Source of the DNA: Oreohelix idahoensis | Taxonomy: Eukaryota; Mollusca; Gastropoda; Stylommatophora; Oreohelicidae | Length of the DNA: 64,000 nt | Assembly (NCBI GenBank): GCA_024509875.1 | Contig: JAMPIV010017826.1 | Coordinates: 62,001 to 126,000 of the forward strand | Direction of reading: 5' to 3' | In this document: in pieces, positions 53,866 through 64,000 of the stretch | How positions within the stretch are numbered: the first letter of the stretch is position 1 | Layout: every line of letters starts with the position of its first letter | Position numbers and translations under genes: made by a program | The notes under the pieces: model-generated | The model's input: only the letters and a program-made list of their open reading frames with translations | What the model was told of the DNA's origin: nothing | Database searches by the model: none

Positions 53866-54090
53866 TAAACAGGAAAAGGTAGTCCCATAGAATAAACTAT
53901 CGTAGGGGAATAAATAGTTGGAGATTTCCCTACACTTGGTCCAGCTTTTTGCCTCTGACTTCCTTAATTCAAGAGCAGAATCACGTACCTATTTATAGCT
54001 GGGTTGAAATCTGCGTGACAACATTAGGATTCGAACACATTAACTTTGCCGCGAGAGGCAAGCACTATAACCACTATGCTAACCGAACGC
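53866..54090 (-). mobile_element. tRNA-derived SINE (same family as 37446-37690)
   Basis: Shares GGTAGTCCCATAG, the TAGGGGAATAA phrase, ACCTATTTATAGCTGGGTTG and GCCGCGAGAG in the same order as the copy at 37446. The B-box-like ATTCGAA is near 54030. Confidence 0.75.
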
Positions 54091-54304
54091 CTGTCTGAAT
54101 ATTTAAAAAAAAAAACACACTAATTTTAAAAGCTGTTTCCGATAAAACTGTAAACATCATGCAACACAAATTGCTACAGGAACTATGGCTGACAAAAGCA
54201 CATATATGCTTGTGTAAGGCTTCACAGGTATGACCTACAGTAATAGCACCGGTCCTATCATTATTCAACATCACTTTTCTTTGTGCTCCTTACGGCGCTT
54301 GGGA

Positions 54305-54425
54305 CTACTACTGTAGCTGCTCCCGCATAAAGCCTGCACATAGCAGTTACACGATCTTTATCTTGTGGTTGTTTCTGTATTTATTTGTTTTACAAGATAA
54401 ATTGCCAGCCCCATGCTATGCTCCT
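54305..54425 (+). repeat. Dispersed repeat, copy 2 (see 14945-15070)
   Basis: Colinear with 14945-15070 over about 120 bp, with numerous substitutions. Confidence 0.6.
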
Positions 54426-54769
54426 TCTACTTCATGAATCCATAGCCCTGAACTGACAAGGCAGTCAGTGGCCCTCACGCCAATTTCTTACAGTCACTAA
54501 AGTACAGTCACGTCATTAACATTTTTAATTAAATTAAACAATTAAAAAAATTCATAATTTTCATTGTCTAACACTCATAATGTCGCCTATGCTCCATCCC
54601 TGCGGCATTACTCCACAGGGGTTTCTCTGAGTGTTTCCATCAGTTCCACATTGGTGATCATGTCAAACTATTTCAATCATTCTAGACTGAGCAAGCAGAC
54701 ATTTTGACTCTCATATAATCACATGACTAGCAATTATTTTTAGACATACCTTTTAGCCCCACGTGGTGT

Positions 54770-54941
54770 ACACGTGCCCAACAAAACTAGGCCAAGCCTT
54801 CGTTTCATGTGACATCAGTTCGTGTCTTTTTTATACATTACTCGTCTGTCTCCAGTTCTCTTCTCCGTCTGTTGTTTTTGTCTTCCTCTATTTCTCTTAC
54901 TCCGGTGATTCCAGAAGTGGGACACTTGTATTTGTCTGGTT
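54770..54941 (-). mobile_element. LINE tail fragment, left of minisatellite
   Basis: The minus-strand translation ELMTRTRQIQVSHFWNHRSK, then RNRGRQKQQTEKRTGDRRV, matches the ELMTKTRQVPV and FWNPQGKRGRGRPKNTWRR blocks of the plus-strand tail at 55537-55794. It ends directly in the 26-bp array. Confidence 0.7.
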
Positions 54942-55480
54942 CTTGTCATAAGTTCTCTGTTAGTGATCTTGTCATAAGTTCTCTGTTAGTGATCTTGTCA
55001 TAAGTTCTCTGTTAGTGATCTTGTCATAAGTTCTCTGTTAGTGATCTTGTCATAAGTTCTCTGTTAGTGATCTTGTCATAAGTTCTCTGTTAGTGATCTT
55101 GTCATAAGTTCTCTGTTAGTGATCTTGTCATAAGTTCTCTGTTAGTGATCTTGTCATAAGTTCTCTGTTAGTGATCTTGTCATAAGTTCTCTGTTAGTGA
55201 TCTTGTCATAAGTTCTCTGTTAGTGATCTTGTCATAAGTTCTCTGTTAGTGATCTTGTCATAAGTTCTCTGTTAGTGATCTTGTCATAAGTTCTCTGTTA
55301 GTGATCTTGTCATAAGTTCTCTGTTAGTGATCTTGTCATAAGTTCTCTGTTAGTGATCTTGTCATAAGTTCTCTGTTAGTGATCTTGTCATAAGTTCTCT
55401 GTTAGTGATCTTGTCATAAGTTCTCTGTTAGTGATCTTGTCATAAGTTCTCTGTTAGTGATCTTGTCATAAGTTCTCTGT
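54942..55480. repeat. 26-bp minisatellite, about 20.7 copies
   Basis: The unit is CTTGTCATAAGTTCTCTGTT plus AGTGAT, repeated essentially without change. It corresponds on the minus strand to the LINE codons for RELMTRSLT, so the array is an amplification of a LINE segment. It lies between two LINE tails in opposite orientations. Confidence 0.95.
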
Positions 55481-55529
55481 CAAATGGATGCTTGCGTAGA
55501 ATAGAAGGACTGAAATAGTATGACAAAGT

Positions 55530-55800
55530 CACAAAAGTGGAATTGATGACAAAAACCAGACAAGTGCCAGTGCAACAAAAGTTGAGAAGAAGACGCTGGC
55601 GATTGATAGGACTTACATTGAGGAGACCTGTTGATAGCATTACAAGGCAGTCTTTGTTCTGGAATCCACAGGGAAAGAGAGGCAGAGGTAGACCAAAAAA
55701 CACATGGAGAAGAGAACTGGAAACAGAGGTGAAAATTATGAGGAAAACATGGAAAGAATTTGAGCGTGAAGACTTAAATATATTGTCATCGTAAACATTG
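55530..55800 (+). mobile_element. LINE tail fragment, right of minisatellite
   Basis: An 85-codon frame: MELMTKTRQVPVQQKLRRRR, LRRPVDSITRQSLFWNPQGK, GRPKNTWRRELETEVKIMRK, then a TWKEFERE end. This is the carboxy terminus of an RTE-type LINE protein with an apparently intact reading frame to the stop. No RT upstream. Confidence 0.75.
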
Positions 55801-56500
55801 TATATAGATTTGGATTATTGTGTTGAGTTATACTAACCAGTTTCTAATCAAGTCTCTGGTAGAGCCAGTAAGTTCATATTACTTTCTTCTTATGTGTGAA
55901 GTCTTACTTAAAATATTACATTGTCTGAATATATAACACTGGTAAGATGGGACTTTGACAACTAGTATTTCTTTACAAACTCTACATTTAATTTTAGTTC
56001 AACTTATTATCTGTAATGACAGCAGATGTTGCTTAATAACACATCAAAGAGCCAATTTTAGACATATCTCGATGCGTCAGAGATGTCATTTAGAGACTGG
56101 AATGAATCTATGAACTGTGAACAATTTGAACATATAACATAATATTTAAGGGAGGCAATTGTCTTGTAAGGGAAACAACAAAAATATGAGCAATAATTAT
56201 TGTTAAGTGTTACGCATGTTTTAAGGCCGAATAAAGCAGCATTTTATTTTAAAGATACACTAAATCATACAAAACAATATCAGATTTTTATAATAATGAT
56301 TCTTTATTGTGTTTTTATTTGTGGATATCCGTGTGCTTTATTATTAAAGCAATAAAGTTACACACTAGATTGCTTACATGGGCAGTCGGTATTTGTAACA
56401 ACAAATATCTCTTTGCGCAGTACCATCAATTACAGAAATGTTTGCACTGCAGTAAACTGTGGCTGTTGTTAATTTTTCCGTTGATATCACGATGTAAAGC
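55801..56500. other. Unannotated AT-rich stretch
   Basis: No gene recognised. About 56437-56485 is similar to 62320-62368 (AGAAATGTTTGCACTG, then TAAACTGTGGCTGTTGTTAA), a short dispersed repeat. Confidence 0.5.
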
Positions 56501-56539
56501 TAGGGTTCAAGAGGACAGAGAAAACAGTGGCAGTCTGTT

Positions 56540-58522
56540 TGGGTGTCGCTAGAGCATATGATGAATGCTGGGGAGATGGAGCTCTTTACAAAATGAAAAA
56601 GATTGGCGTTACTGGTAACCTATAGGTAACTAGAAAACATTTTACAGGACAGGTATTTTGCTGTACAGGTGAACAACGATAAGTAAGAAATATATGAACA
56701 ACAGAATGGGATTCCTCAGGTATCAGTGATTTCACCTTCAATTTTCACTATAGCTGTAAATGATTTGATCAGACGAATTTAACGACATTAAGTATGCAGT
56801 ATCACAATTTGCAGATGACTGTGCCATTTGGCGATTTTGAAAAATCTTGGACCATGTTTACCAAAAACTTCAAAAACAAATAGACAAAGTTTCAGAGTGG
56901 ATGAAAAGTTGGGGCTTCCAAATTAATGTAAACAAAACAGTAGGTATGATACTCAGCAAAGGAAATTTAAAAAAAAAATCAATATAACCATTAAAGGACA
57001 GAAAATATGTACCTCCTCAACAACAAGATTTCTGGGCATAACTTTAGATAAACAACTAAATTGGAATAAACATATAGACAATTTAGTAGAAAGCTGTAGG
57101 GGACCTCTAAATATACTAAGGATAGTGAAAGGTAATGGATGAGGGGCCAGCAATAAAATAATGCCAATGTTCTACAAGGCTTTCATCAGGGGGAAACTGG
57201 ATTATGCCAGCATAGTCTATGACTCAGCTGCAGCTTCTAACAAAGCAAAAATGGACAGGATTCAAAATGCAGCCATGAGAACCATTATAGGTGCATTTAT
57301 ATCAACACCAGTAGAAGCGCTAGAAGTAGCTCTTGTCATATCACCCCTTGGTCTAAGACGGAAAGAACTAAATTATTGGAGTAAAGTAGCACAAGAAGTG
57401 ACCCACCCAGCACGTAAAGCATTTGTCAAAAACGAACCAAGTGTATGGGACGTCCCCTTAAATAAAGATAGATATACAACAGGGTGGAGAACTATAGAAG
57501 ATCTAACGCAGTTCAAAGAACTGTCAAACACAATTAAAAATAGTAATAAATATAGAAGCAAAATACCACCCTGCGAACTAAAAATTCCAATCATAGACTA
57601 CTCACTTACTGAAAAGATCAAACAAAACTTAGAAGATAAGGAAGCCAAAATGATAAGTAGAAAGTTCATAGATCAACTAACAAAACAAAGTCTGGCTGTA
57701 TACACTGATGGATCCAAGAGTGATAGTGGACAACTAGGCGCAGGAGTAGTAATACCATAGTGAGGAATTAAACAGAGCTACAGTGTAACGGAGGGGGCTT
57801 CTATTTTTACCGAAGAGATGGTAGCAATTCTAAAAAGTATAGAAATGATCGAAGATAACCCACCAGAAGTTGGTGCGATATTTATAGACTCACTATCATC
57901 ACTACAAGTACTAGAACACCTCGGTAAATGGAGCCGGCCAAACATAAAGGAAGACATTCTAGCAATTAATACATCACAAGAAAACAGAGGATGTAGTGTG
58001 ATACTAGTGTGGGTTCCAGCACACATAGGTATAGCTGGTAACAAGTTGGCAGACCAGAACGCCAAGAATTGAAGAATAAGTAAAAACAATATAAGAGCAG
58101 GACTGGGAAGGTCGGAAATCAAGAGCCAAGTGAAGCCAACTATAAACGAGGAATGAAAGACAACATGGAAGAACAGTAGAAAAGGCAGACACGCGTTCAA
58201 ATTGCTGAAAGAACCAACAAGGACGTGCCAGGTCAGAGAAAAATTAAAGATACCATCGAACACACAACTGTGGCGTCTCCGTCTTGGTGCAGCATACTTT
58301 ATGATAGAAGAACCACACTGCCAAGAATGTCAGGAAGAAAATGACATAGACCACAACCTGATCTACTGTAAAAAGTGCGAACAACAAAGGCTTGAATTAT
58401 AAACTTACTATAGAAATCACAATATAGACATGACAGGTGATACGGTTTTAAGTATAGATGCCCCAGGAGATGCCCAATCAATACTTAAAAGATATATACA
58501 TAAAACAAAGGAAAACATATAA
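56540..58522 (+). mobile_element. I-superfamily LINE with RNase H, 5'-truncated and decayed
   Basis: In order: an RT palm start (VARAYDECWGDGALYKMKKI near 56543); a broken region with FADDCAIW-like sequence near 56812; a thumb with MKSWGFQINVNKT and TTRFLGITLDKQLNWNKHI; a connector beginning PMFYKAFIRGKLDYASIVYD (57161 onward); RNase H with AVYTDGSKSDSG near 57697, a TEEM block, FIDSLSSLQVL near 57880 and WVPAHIGIAGNKLADQNAKN near 58010; and a cysteine/histidine tail, LWRLRLGAAYF...CQECQEENDIDHNLIYC, near 58290. RNase H plus the Cys/His tail is typical of the I group. Stops at 57159, 57758, 58070 and 58154 and several shifts make it dead. Confidence 0.87.
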
Positions 58523-58689
58523 GGTTAGTACTTCAGAAAAGACATTCAACCAAATAGAAATTAAGCTACAAGAACTAACAAATCATTTAAAAAAAGAAGC
58601 TTACTAACTACTCAAGGACAAGGAAGACAACGAGGTATAAAAAAAAAAAAACTCAAAAAGAACAAATACTAATACAAATTAAAACCAAG

Positions 58690-61168
58690 TGTTATGGACA
58701 ATGGTTATCTATAAACAATACAACAGAGAAAATTAATTGAACAAATACTTGTCGTAAAGTACTCCGTGTCACACCCCGCTCAAATTTCCCCCGATTAAAA
58801 CATCTTGTAACGTAAATTTTCCGTCTATAACCACTCCTAATATATTTGATAATTGCCAAGAGCAAGGTCAAACGTCTGCTAAAAATTGGACAATAGTTCA
58901 CTTTTCTACTACCATAGTTTGAAAAAGGTTACCCTTCCCCTAATCGCACACACCCCGCCCTATTATTTAGTGGTGGTTGTAACTATAAATAACTACAAGG
59001 TTGAAATTATGCACCATTGCCTAGCCGAACAGTCTACGATTAGCACAAGATTTGAATTTCTTTTGACGACGAGCGCAAAATAAGTTACCCGTCCCCTTTA
59101 AACCCCGCACACAGTCTACCCTTACCAATATTTAGAAAGACCGTTAGCAGAGTTTCGCAACGAGTCACTTGATACCTCGCCTAGTTAGAAAAGGGAGAGA
59201 GGAAATGGGGGGAGTAAAATGACAAGAATCAAGGCTAACTTATGCGTTTGAAACTGAAATTAAAACATAATTTGTGCAGAAAAGATGGGAAAGAGATAAA
59301 CTTAGATAACTTATAAAGAGCATAAATAAAATGCATGCATTGAATTATAGCGATAATATTGTTTATTAAAATCCCATACTATTCCCTATAATAAATTATC
59401 TTGCCTTATATAAAAGTATGTTGTTCAGAACAAATATAGAGACGAATTACATAGATGAAAACGATGAAGAAGAGTTGGATGAAAACTAGATAGGATGATA
59501 GAGGCCAAAGGGCAGTTTAAGAATCACTTTTACAAATTGAAATCGACCCAATAATAACCGAGATATTGTAGAAAATAAAAATTGAGACAGACAGACAAAC
59601 ACACTGAGGAACTGCTCAATTTTGAAAGTCTTCGAAAGTTAAATTTTCGGGGCGCTTTTTTTGAACAGTCAAATTTGCTTGACTCGTTCGATTGGTTAAT
59701 GATAGTTTAGGAAGGGGAGATAAAACTAACGCGTTACCAGAATACGCTGCCACTTGAGAAAAATATTTCAACACAGTAGATTAAGATCAGACTCATAGCA
59801 GTTGTGACCAATGTCTTTGCGATCTGGGTGACAGCGATCTGCTTCTGTGCCATTGATTGCCAGTTAATCTTACATTTGTGTGAAATATTTCATTGTTTGC
59901 GGTAAGATAAATAATTTTATTGATATATTTTATTAATATGTAGAGGCAAACCCAGATAGGGGGCCAAAAATTTGTGTTGTTCGACATTGCCATGGGAAAA
60001 GAATTACGACATCCTAGCAAGCATGACTAAGCAGACTTATCGAGAAACGAAATAAAATTGTGTTTGAATATTGTCATACAAAAACCATTACGACTGTAAG
60101 TCCAGAAAGCTACTGGCAGTCTTCTGCAGGGTCACAGTGTTCAAATGATGCCAGAAAACATACTTAGAATGATTGCACAAAAGAATTAACAGGTTACAAG
60201 AAGACAAATGTATACCTATCTGATTGTATGGAAGAAAATCAATGTTTAAAGTGACAGAGGCGTTGCATCCATATGGAAGAAGAATGTAAACACAGTACGG
60301 AGTGAAGTCAAATAAATTAGGGGCTAGTGCAAATGTTTTGCACACGAGACTGACCACAAATGATGATAGTTTTGAGTAATTGTGGAAGTATTATAGCCAG
60401 CAAATAAACGTAGGGGAACGTCCTTCTTTTTCAGGGTTATACTGCCTGTTACCAGTTGGTGGCAGGAAACCTGGTGACGACAGAATTGGAGGACAGAGAA
60501 AGTCTCAGCAAAGCTGTATGCTGCATGTGATAGCCTGAAGACAACACTTGTGCTGAATTATATGATCTACTTCAGATAGAAACGTCAGGTGAAGTCCCCT
60601 TACGTGGGCTCTGAACACTCATTCATTAAAAATTTCCACACGTGAACTTTCATTATTGTGGGCATGATGACAAAAATAGTCCTTCCCACTACTGACTCTC
60701 GCTTTTAGACAGTACTACATCAGTCTGTGTTATACACCTACAGTGACACTTATTTATTATCAAGTTATGGACAAAGATTCCTCCTTATTTATTTATTATA
60801 TGTAAATACAGTTCTCTTCAGTTTTACTCATTCCTGCCCCAAAAAGAATTGAGGGACAGGAAATTAAAATTGTAATATAATTATCTAATTTTAACACCAG
60901 TCTTACTTAATTCAATTTCATTGAGTTACAGTTGTGTTTGTTTTATGCAGTCATCACTATACTTACATTACCCTAGACACGTAGCCATAAAACACATAAC
61001 ACTCTCATAAAATATTTCCCGGAGTGAGATCTTAGAGAGGTAGCGGATAGGTACCCTGAGAATACATCATCATCAACAATTAGACTCAGTGTCTTACATG
61101 GCTTGACCTCACTCTGAGTACACGTAGTTTGGTAACATCAATAACCTCTCCGGCACACTCGCCACAAT
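58690..61168 (+). repeat. Possible solo LTR of a B/C-related Gypsy family
   Basis: The segment 60970-61168 (ACCCTAGACACGTAGCCATA, later GGCTTGACCTCA and TTTGGTAACATCAATAACC, ending CACTCGCCACA) parallels the LTR ends of elements B and C in order and spacing. A start at 58690 (TGTTATGGAC after AAG) would give about 2.48 kb, like their LTRs. No matching target duplication was found, so the left limit is a guess. No coding content. Confidence 0.35.
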
Positions 61169-61584
61169 ACTAATATAAATTAAAATCAGCAACTGCAAAA
61201 GACGATAGTTATTTAAATTGAATACAAAATTAGCAAATAAAATGACACTAAATACCCCAATTATAACCAATTTTCAGGTTGAACAGGGTAGACCAAGATG
61301 GAACGAGAAGAGGCAATAACGGTCAGCTGTTAAGTGCCCGCTCTCCACCCATCACCTCTTCAAAACAAAAACATAACTTTACGCAGTCTTTCAAACTGAT
61401 GTAGTTTTATTTAGGTGTCAGCAACACGTAACTACTCCCAAGCACATAGTGCCGTCAACACAATAAAACATGTTCTTCGCGTTCACGGTATTAATGGACA
61501 CAGGTGTACTAAGCGTACAGTAGAGCTAAGGTTAATAATAATTTTTGAGAATGTAATATTTGACAGCTAAATCTTGTAAAGGAT
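61169..61584. other. Unannotated stretch
   Basis: Nothing recognised between the LTR-like end and the piggyBac relic. Confidence 0.5.
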
Positions 61585-62040
61585 TTTAAAATGTACATGA
61601 AAGAGGTAGACATGAGTGACCAACTTATTGACAAGTACATTGCTTGGAGAAAGACCAATAAAATAACTTTGATTTCACTTTCTGGATATTGCTAAGGTAA
61701 TTGCTTATTTTTTATTTCAAGAAGTCATAAAAAATTAGCCAAATTTAGAAGAAATAAAAAGCCCAGCTAGTTATAGCTAGCTAGGTTTTATAGAAGAGCT
61801 AATCAGGAAATGTTGTAACATAGTTGTGTATGATGATGCACCACTTGCTTCAAAGCCGCCAGTTTATTTTTTCTCACTATGCCATGGACCCCGAGTTTAC
61901 AAAGACAACAATAAATTGTCAGCTGTGCTATCAGACTTTAAAGATTAAAAGAAAAACAAAGAGTTAAATGTAAAGTTTGTGATACTTTTTTATGTTTTCA
62001 CGCAGGCAGGAATTGTCTGTCAGAATACCACAAGCCTTAG
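61585..62040 (+). pseudogene. piggyBac transposase, carboxy-terminal relic
   Basis: MYMKEVDMSDQLIDKYIAWR, then in a shifted frame FHFLDIAKVIAYFLFQEV, two in-frame stops, GFIEELIRKCC and finally QRVKCKVCDTFLCF...RNCLSEYHK. The last is the Cys-rich zinc-binding tail of piggyBac transposases (CxxC, LCF, C, YH), ending at a natural stop at 62040. It is more complete at the 3' side than the relic at 4188 but carries at least one shift and two stops. Confidence 0.8.
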
Positions 62041-63400
62041 TAGGAAATATATAAAGATGTGTTGAGTGTTTATTATGTCACCATCATACATTATTTTGTT
62101 CGTGTGTTACTGGTCAAACAGTAACATTATAAAGGTATCTACTAAAGCAATATGTCATTAATTTAGCTAAGATAGTTCAGCTATTTATAATAACTGTCAT
62201 GTATTCAGTGGAAAATATTTTTAAAACAGTTTATTTAAAGCCTAGTTATGTAAACATTTTAAATATGTATAATTGTATTACTTAATGTTGAATTGGTTTG
62301 AAAATGTATTATATGATGTAGAAATGTTTGCACTGTGGTAAACTGTGGCTGTTGTTAATTTTTCTGATGATACATTGTTTTGTCTTATTTGTGGAATCTC
62401 AAGTTTACAATGTTTGTGCATTTTAACTCACATCAATGTAAATTAAAACGATGTAAAATGTGCATCTAAATATGGTGGACTGTTCAGTTATACAGAACGT
62501 GAAGTATACCACTCTTGGGTAGACTTCAAATTATAATGTATCAAGGAACGTTACAAGTTAGATATGTCCAAGTGTGAGAAAGTGATACAAAATATCAGGT
62601 CTGATAACTAGAGCTGCTAAGCTTGTCGCGCTTTCGCAGCCGATACCAAAATGAAGAATCATTGCTATCATCTACATTGTACATCTAGGCTTTTTTTCTG
62701 TGACTTTTCTGCCTTTCTGAAACTTAATGATTTGGAGTCACATGCTCCAGTTTCTTTCCCATTCATTTAAATGATCTTCACACCTGGTTTCATGCTTGAA
62801 GCGGGGGATGAGATGGTATACTGAGCACATCACGCCATCCAAATATGCAGGGCCAAAATCCGGTGCTCTGATTCTGGAACGTGTTGAAGGAATCATCATC
62901 ATCCTTCACAGAGCAACTTCCCAGCACCACTGGCCGATCAGAAATTCATTTTTAGATTCTACTGCATGGTAAAATTCTCAGCTAACTCTGGGTGCTTTAG
63001 CGATTCCCCCAAGCTTAGTGTTACTGTGTAAATTTCTTCTGTTACTGGGTGATTGTTTCTTTTGGGCTGTCACTTCTGTTAAGTGTAGATTGTGCTGCAA
63101 GCTGCTACTGTTGTTGTTATTAATGTCTGGCTTACAGCAGTGGCCGACAGTTGTATAATATATTGGATGAATGTCGTGGGTCCGATAAATGTGTATGTCT
63201 CTGGTACCACCCACACAACAGTAACTTAGGTCAGGAATAGACCAACGGTTAAGACGAGTTCGTATCCAACTCATACACAGTTTATTTATCACAGTAACAT
63301 AGACATCACAGGTAGTACATTGTCACAGGTTACTACAGCGTACAAAATCCATGGCAAATAGGTTGCAGAACATAGCAACTCACAGTACATTAAATTATTA
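62041..63400. other. AT-rich stretch without a recognised gene
   Basis: Contains the short repeat at 62320-62368 shared with 56437-56485. The region 63220-63400 has no confident tRNA or SINE structure. Confidence 0.5.
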
Positions 63401-63401
63401 T

Positions 63402-63525
63402 CCTCCATAGGAATATAAATCATATCAAATCTCTAATTGGTTGCATACACAGCAGATCACAATACAATGCATTAGTTTCCTCCATAGGAATATAAATCAT
63501 ATCAAATCTCTAATTGGTTGCATAT
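63402..63525. repeat. Two copies of a 79-bp tandem duplication
   Basis: CTCCATAGGAATATAAATCA and the following bases up to TTGGTTGCATA occur at 63402 and again at 63481, almost identical, ending where the LINE begins. Confidence 0.85.
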
Positions 63526-63526
63526 A

Positions 63527-64000
63527 TCCAGAGTCACAGTGTGGATTCCGAGCTGGCAGATCAACAACAGACATGATCTTCTCTCTCCGCCAGCTTCAGG
63601 AAAAATCAAGAGAGCAGAAAAGACCATTATATATCGCCTTTATAGACCTCACAAAAGCATTTGACCTGGTTAGTAGGGATGGACTCTTTAAAATCCTCCT
63701 GAAAATAGGCTGCCCTTCTAAAATGCTGGAAATGATAAAGTCATTCCATGACTGCATGAAGGGAACAGTCCAATATGCTGGAAGCACGTCACAGTCCTTT
63801 GATATACGAAGTGGCGTTAAACAAGGCTGTGTTCTGGCTCCGACCTTCTTCGGAATCTTCTTTGCCTTACTCTTGAAACATGCGTTCAGAGATGCAACTG
63901 AAGGAATATGCCTTCACACTAGGTCAGATGGCCGTCTGTTTAATCTTTCAAGGCTGAAGGCAAAAACAAAAATCAGAAGGGTCACTATAAGAGACTTGTT
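63527..64000 (+). mobile_element. LINE reverse-transcriptase core, open frame running off the window
   Basis: From the 5' junction after the tandem duplication the frame is open to the last base: SQCGFRAGRSTTDMIFSLRQ, YIAFIDLTKAFDLVSRDGL, then SGVKQGCVLAPTFFGIFFAL and VTIRDL. These are RT motifs 2a to 4 of an RTE/L1-like LINE. The catalytic FADD box should follow just past base 64000. No stop in about 157 codons suggests a relatively young, 5'-truncated copy. Confidence 0.87.

Noticed and set aside
54942..55480. CRISPR array
   Set aside because: Perfect 26-bp tandem repeat with no spacers, in animal DNA, derived from a LINE segment.
58690..61292. CCAAG at 58685 and 61291 as a target duplication of a solo LTR
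   Set aside because: The right end would not finish in CA and lies 120 bp beyond the LTR end predicted from elements B and C.

Overview
This is animal nuclear DNA, not microbial. There are no operons, the sequence is AT-rich, and the content is nested retrotransposons, SINEs, DNA-transposon relics, microsatellites and satellites, plus two spliced exons of one host gene. I infer a lophotrochozoan, probably a mollusc. The reasons are that the AAGGGARATAACT-type motif I associate with molluscan introns is frequent around the host exons, and that RTE, I, piggyBac, Gmr1-like Gypsy and tRNA-SINE families occur together. This assignment comes from recalled family knowledge and is moderate to low in confidence.

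Layout. 1-2301: a decayed CR1/L2/Jockey-type LINE on the minus strand, followed by a 163-bp poly-C tract and an (AT)n tract. 2.8-7.3 kb: a piggyBac relic, LINE tails and a SINE-like copy whose tail has grown into about 400 bp of CCAAA/ACAAA. 7.3-10.0 kb: a hAT-like non-autonomous element split by a 5'-truncated RTE-type LINE with a 12-bp target duplication. 11.08-13.52 kb (minus): two exons of a TRPC-like cation channel with canonical splice sites; the intron between them holds SINEs, a LINE tail and a MITE strikingly like mammalian Tigger1. 13.5-16.3 kb: LINE tails and other dispersed repeats. 16.34-18.92 kb: a 41-bp satellite of about 62 units.

19.17-37.45 kb is a nested Gypsy complex. Element A (LTRs about 1.15 kb, target duplication GTAGT) has domain order Gag-PR-INT-RT-RNaseH. 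Element B (LTRs about 2.42 kb, target duplication GAGCC) is inserted inside A's 3' LTR. 38.4-42.2 kb holds a hAT-type element, several tRNA-derived SINEs and AT repeats. 43.28-52.60 kb is Gypsy element C (LTRs about 2.37 kb, target duplication AGGGG), which splits an RTE-like LINE into pieces at 42.5-43.28 and 52.6-52.8 kb. 54.9-55.5 kb is a 26-bp minisatellite lying between two inverted LINE tails. 56.5-58.5 kb is an I-superfamily LINE with RNase H. 58.7-61.2 kb is LTR-like sequence, 61.6-62.0 kb a second piggyBac relic, and 63.5-64.0 kb the open RT core of another LINE that runs off the window.

The most unusual system is the pair B and C. Both have recent, nearly identical LTRs, but the DDE integrase core is missing. 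In its place is a shared basic segment, conserved between the two elements, between the integrase zinc finger and the integrase GPY/F tail. Element A encodes a complete integrase in the same INT-before-RT arrangement, so an A-like element could supply it in trans; this is inference. The second notable point is that both TRPC introns visible here start with the same 18-nt donor motif, GTRAGTTATYTCYCTTGT, and one of those donors sits at the edge of a tandem array built from the exon end itself.
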